Assembly: GCA_021772875.1 (NCBI GenBank)
Contig: JAJFLD010000014.1
Location: 1 to 9,076 of the forward strand
DNA from: Ghiorsea sp.
Lineage (GTDB): Bacteria; Pseudomonadota; Zetaproteobacteria; Mariprofundales; Mariprofundaceae
Length of the DNA stretch: 9,076 nt
Reading direction: 5' to 3'
Shown: positions 7,194-9,076 of the stretch, piece after piece
Layout: every line of letters starts with the position of its first letter
How positions within the stretch are numbered: the stretch's first letter is position 1
Made by a program: the position numbers and the translations under genes
Notes under the pieces: generated by a model
What the model saw: the letters and a program-made list of their open reading frames with translations, nothing else
What the model was told of the DNA's origin: nothing
Databases searched by the model: none

Positions 7194-7610
7194 CTAGTCT
7201 ACAGCACCTGATTGCATCACTTGAATCTTGCCACCAGCAGTATCGGGTTCATCGGCTTCTTCACCAGCCAAATTCACACCGTCCTTGGCATCATCAATCA
7301 AACAACCCAATTCTTCCAACACATCAGCATTGCCATCTTTCATCAAGTTCATGATAAAGTTTTCAATACCACGTGGCACCATATCAGACTCATCCTTGGC
7401 ACCCCGCCAATAAAGAATCAAACCATTAAAAAAAGCTTCCAGTTGTTCATCTGTCACTTTGATATGATTCTTATTTTGCGAGCCTGCCGCAAAGGCTTTA
7501 ATCATGCTGCTGCTGAAGTCCAAGCCTGCAAGGGCAAACACTTCTTTGACTTCAAATTGTTTCAAATTGTTTGCAATCGTAATTTTCTTTAACACGGTAT
7601 TATTATTCAT
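7194..7610 (-). CDS. DUF1456 family protein with a single repeat and an acidic tail
   Basis: The 138-residue product begins MNNNTVLKKITIANNLK, matching the start of the second DUF1456 repeat of YehS-type proteins (NNNIVLKK). The repeat continues through EVFALAG, a basic NKNHIKV turn and EAFFNGLILYWRG up to about residue 70. The usual family members carry two such repeats. Here the second half (about 75-138) does not look like another copy; it contains an acidic EEADEPDTAGG tail. The function is unknown. The gene is the first of the minus-strand set with mfd and VOC, and its stop lies 5 bases before the mfd ATG, so mfd is probably coupled to it. It faces the arsR promoter across a divergent gap. 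Confidence 0.7.
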   Translation of the reverse strand: MNNNTVLKKITIANNLKQFEVKEVFALAGLDFSSSMIKAFAAGSQNKNHIKVTDEQLEAFFNGLILYWRGAKDESDMVPRGIENFIMNLMKDGNADVLEELGCLIDDAKDGVNLAGEEADEPDTAGGKIQVMQSGAVD

Positions 7611-7668
7611 GCGCCAACACTAACATGTTCAACAAAGCTTAAAACAAAAGAACACCTCGTACCAAATA

Positions 7669-7694
7669 TTTTAGGTTACTCAATCCACCTAAAA
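7669..7694. promoter_or_regulatory. 8-base inverted repeat in the DUF1456/arsR divergent region
   Basis: TTTTAGGT (7669-7676) and ACCTAAAA (7687-7694) form perfect 8-base arms around a 10-base loop. It lies 59 bases upstream of the DUF1456 start and upstream of the arsR promoter. It is not followed by a T-run on the plus strand and is at the 5' side of both genes, so it reads better as a protein-binding site or promoter-proximal hairpin than as a terminator. A 14-base stretch including its left arm (AATATTTTAGGTTA) recurs on the minus strand upstream of the lipoprotein gene. Confidence 0.35.
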
Positions 7695-7713
7695 AAATAA
7701 TTTTGCATCACTG

Positions 7714-7741
7714 TTGATATATTCCCATCTTGGAATATGTT
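7714..7741 (+). promoter_or_regulatory. Candidate arsR promoter with embedded operator palindrome
   Basis: TTGATA (7714-7719) and TATGTT (7736-7741), spaced by 16 bases, give a plausible sigma-70-type promoter. The inverted repeat ATATTCC-N6-GGAATAT (7719-7738) fills the spacer and touches both boxes. That is where an ArsR-family dimer would block RNA polymerase. The arrangement would place the transcription start close to 7748-7749, at the second ATG of arsR. The palindrome is seen directly. Promoter and operator function are inferred from position and from the usual autoregulation of ArsR proteins. Confidence 0.5.
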
Positions 7742-7748
7742 TTCGATC

Positions 7749-8096
7749 ATGGCGAGAACTAAAACTACTTTTGACATTTTCAGCGCGATTGCCGAACCAA
7801 AACGACGAGAACTTATTGAGGCTCTCGCAGGTAAGGCGCTTACAGTGAATCAAACAGCTGAAATGATGGGATGGAATCAACCCATGGTTTCAAAACACCT
7901 CACTATTCTAAAGAAAGTAGGTCTTGTTAACGAACAAAAAGATGGGCGATGTCGTGTCTATCAAGTTAACCCACTGCCATTGATGCCCATACAAAATTGG
8001 GTCGCTCAGTTTGAGCAGTTTTGGAATGGTAACTTAGACAATCTAGAATCATATTTAAATGAAATTCAAACCAAGGAGAGCAAAGATGAGCAATGA
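7749..8096 (+). CDS. ArsR/SmtB-family winged-helix transcriptional regulator
   Basis: The 115-residue repressor has the winged-helix DNA-binding domain throughout: FDIFSAIAEPKRRELIEAL (about residues 7-25), helix-turn-helix TVNQTAEMMGWNQPMVSKHL and the wing GLVNEQKDGRCRVYQVNP. There is no Cys-rich metal site of the ELCVCD type, so a metal sensor is unlikely. This resembles the ArsR subgroup paired with AHSA1/SRPBCC genes. Its stop overlaps the start of the SRPBCC gene by 11 bases, so the two form an operon. The start was set at ATG 7749 because the in-frame ATG at 7737 lies inside the palindrome and at the probable -10 box. Starting at 7737 would add MFSI. No strong Shine-Dalgarno precedes either. 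By eye the codons are more AT-rich than in mfd. Confidence 0.85.
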   Translation: MARTKTTFDIFSAIAEPKRRELIEALAGKALTVNQTAEMMGWNQPMVSKHLTILKKVGLVNEQKDGRCRVYQVNPLPLMPIQNWVAQFEQFWNGNLDNLESYLNEIQTKESKDEQ

Positions 8097-8595
8097 AATT
8101 ATAGTTGAACCAACCATATTAACGAGAGAGTATGATGCTCCTCAACAATTGGTTTTTGATGCATGGACGAATCCAGAACATCTGAAAAATTGGCAATTTC
8201 CATTTAAAGGATTTACGTGTGAATTTTCTCATGCCGACATTAGAGATGGAGGCTCCACGCTTCATAAAATGACCACCCCTGATGGTTTCGAAATGTGGTT
8301 ATTAACAAAATATGAAAAAATTACGCCGCCAGATTCTCTTGTTTTTGTGCAATACAATTCGAATAAAGATGGGGATATTCTTCCTAATCCACAAATGCCC
8401 AACTGGCCAAAAGAACTTAGAACAACAATAGAATTAAAAGAAACCGATGGCAAAACCAAACTTCAATTGATCTGGCAACCAATCAACCCAACCAAAGAAG
8501 AAGCGGCTGTATTTGAATCTTCTCGTTCAGAACATGGCAAAGGCTGGGGTGCAGGTTTGGAACAACTCACTGCCTACCTTAAAACAATATTATAA
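8086..8595 (+). CDS. AHSA1/SRPBCC domain-containing protein
   Basis: The 169-residue protein is a START-like SRPBCC member of the Aha1-C-terminal type. It opens with an ILTREYDAPQQLVFDAWTNPEHLKNW segment (about 11-36), the classic first strand and helices of the family. A GGSTLHKMTTPDGFEMW strand pair follows, then KYEKITPPDSLVFVQY. It ends with a long helix, HGKGWGAGLEQLTAYLKT. Such domains form a hydrophobic ligand cavity, but the ligand here is unknown. ATG 8086 was chosen because AGGAG (8074-8078) lies 7 bases upstream. The in-frame upstream ATG at 8059 lies well inside arsR and has no such site. It is cotranscribed with arsR, which presumably controls it. Confidence 0.88.
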   Translation: MSNEIIVEPTILTREYDAPQQLVFDAWTNPEHLKNWQFPFKGFTCEFSHADIRDGGSTLHKMTTPDGFEMWLLTKYEKITPPDSLVFVQYNSNKDGDILPNPQMPNWPKELRTTIELKETDGKTKLQLIWQPINPTKEEAAVFESSRSEHGKGWGAGLEQLTAYLKTIL

Positions 8596-8711
8596 ACGTA
8601 TATTATCAAGGTTAGCCGTGTCAAAATGAAAATATAACAGTTATTTTAATGCCCTAACCAACATCGTTTTCAGCGCGTCATGCCGCAAAAAAACAAGAAG
8701 GAGCCGACACG

Positions 8712-9020
8712 ATGAGTTATGAAAATGCTGTGCAACAATTGATGCTTAAAGAAGGTGTTGAGCAATCAACGATGATGAAAACACCGTGTTTGCGGTATCG
8801 CGGTGAATTCTTGGGCATGTTTTTTGACAAAGCGGATGCATTGATTATTAAAGTGGCTCCAGCGCGCGTGGATGCTTTGATTGATGAAGGCGTGGGTTTG
8901 GAATTTAACTTCACCAAAAAGCGATTTAAAGAATGGGTACTTATTCCTCTAGAATTTGAAGATGATTATACAGCCTACCTGCTTGAGGCTTTGGCTTATG
9001 CCAAAAACAAAGCACGATAA
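8712..9020 (+). CDS. Small TfoX-N/YjbR-like domain protein
   Basis: The 102-residue protein starts at ATG 8712 with a strong AAGGAG (8698-8703) 8 bases upstream. An N-terminal helix is followed by a strand-rich core with CLRYRGEFLGMFFDKADALIIKV (about 26-48). Then comes a VDALIDEGVGLEFNFTKKRFKEWVLIPLEF stretch and a C-terminal helix ending EALAYAKNKAR. The pattern of strand, LIIKV, helix and EWVLIP resembles TfoX N-terminal and YjbR/MmcQ-like domains, which are small proteins of uncertain function. The canonical TfoX MFGG/GLY motif is absent, so the assignment is tentative. It is 116 bases downstream of the SRPBCC gene with its own strong ribosome-binding site, so separate transcription is possible, but no good promoter was seen. 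Confidence 0.6.
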   Translation: MSYENAVQQLMLKEGVEQSTMMKTPCLRYRGEFLGMFFDKADALIIKVAPARVDALIDEGVGLEFNFTKKRFKEWVLIPLEFEDDYTAYLLEALAYAKNKAR

Positions 9021-9063
9021 AACGAGCCTCTTAACCTATGACTCAATTCAAATTTAAGTGGTG

Positions 9064-9069
9064 TTGACG
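9064..9069 (+). promoter_or_regulatory. Possible -35 element at the right edge
   Basis: TTGACG follows an AT-rich stretch (9048-9058) that could serve as an upstream element. The expected -10 would fall outside the window, so the promoter cannot be confirmed. If real, it would drive a plus-strand gene beyond 9076. Confidence 0.2.
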
Positions 9070-9076
9070 GACTGTT

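Noticed and set aside
7212..7592. Long plus-strand open frame opposite the DUF1456 gene
   Set aside because: It is antisense to a recognisable DUF1456 protein, and its translation has no domain-like pattern.
8585..8608. AT-rich near-palindrome after the SRPBCC stop as a terminator
   Set aside because: The arms do not pair perfectly, there is no GC in the stem and no T-run follows.
9038..9067. ATG at 9038 as the start of a further gene
   Set aside because: It reaches a stop after 9 codons and has no Shine-Dalgarno.

Overview
The window looks like an ordinary chromosomal stretch from a Gram-negative, mesophilic-type bacterium of moderate to low GC. A full-length Mfd, a lipoprotein with a Cys lipobox, a Sec-exported chalcone-isomerase-like protein and an alternative (carboxyspermidine-type) polyamine locus suggest a proteobacterium. 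The genus cannot be fixed from sequence alone. No tRNA, rRNA, CRISPR array, insertion sequence or phage gene was seen, and no gene-free gap exceeds 300 bases.

Layout. Bases 1-157 (minus) hold the 5' end of a saccharopine-dehydrogenase-family gene, probably carboxy(nor)spermidine dehydrogenase. It diverges from an agmatinase gene, speB (307-1140, plus), so together they form a polyamine locus: agmatinase makes putrescine and the dehydrogenase uses it. SpeB converges on a secreted chalcone-isomerase-like protein (1201-1776, minus). Next, all on minus, comes a tightly packed three-gene set read as lipoprotein, DUF1697, DUF1801 (3294 down to 1845). Then, also on minus, comes a repair-linked operon read as a single-repeat DUF1456 protein, mfd, and a GLOD5-like VOC protein (7610 down to 3377). 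A divergent region of about 130 bases separates it from a plus-strand ArsR-type repressor overlapping an AHSA1/SRPBCC gene (7749-8595). A small TfoX-N/YjbR-like gene (8712-9020) follows, and the window ends in a possible -35 element.

Most notable observations. (1) The 3' end of mfd carries three copies of an 8-base word and stops early, while the +1 frame continues into a tail that looks like a normal Mfd C-terminus. This suggests a recent frameshift or short duplication between mfd and the VOC gene. (2) The arsR promoter region has a clean 7-base inverted repeat between plausible -35 and -10 boxes, a candidate autoregulatory operator. It implies that the start codon is the second ATG and that the mRNA could be leaderless. 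(3) The speB/dehydrogenase intergenic region carries two exact 9-base words in inverted orientation. I found no convincing new multi-gene system; the remaining findings are local oddities.
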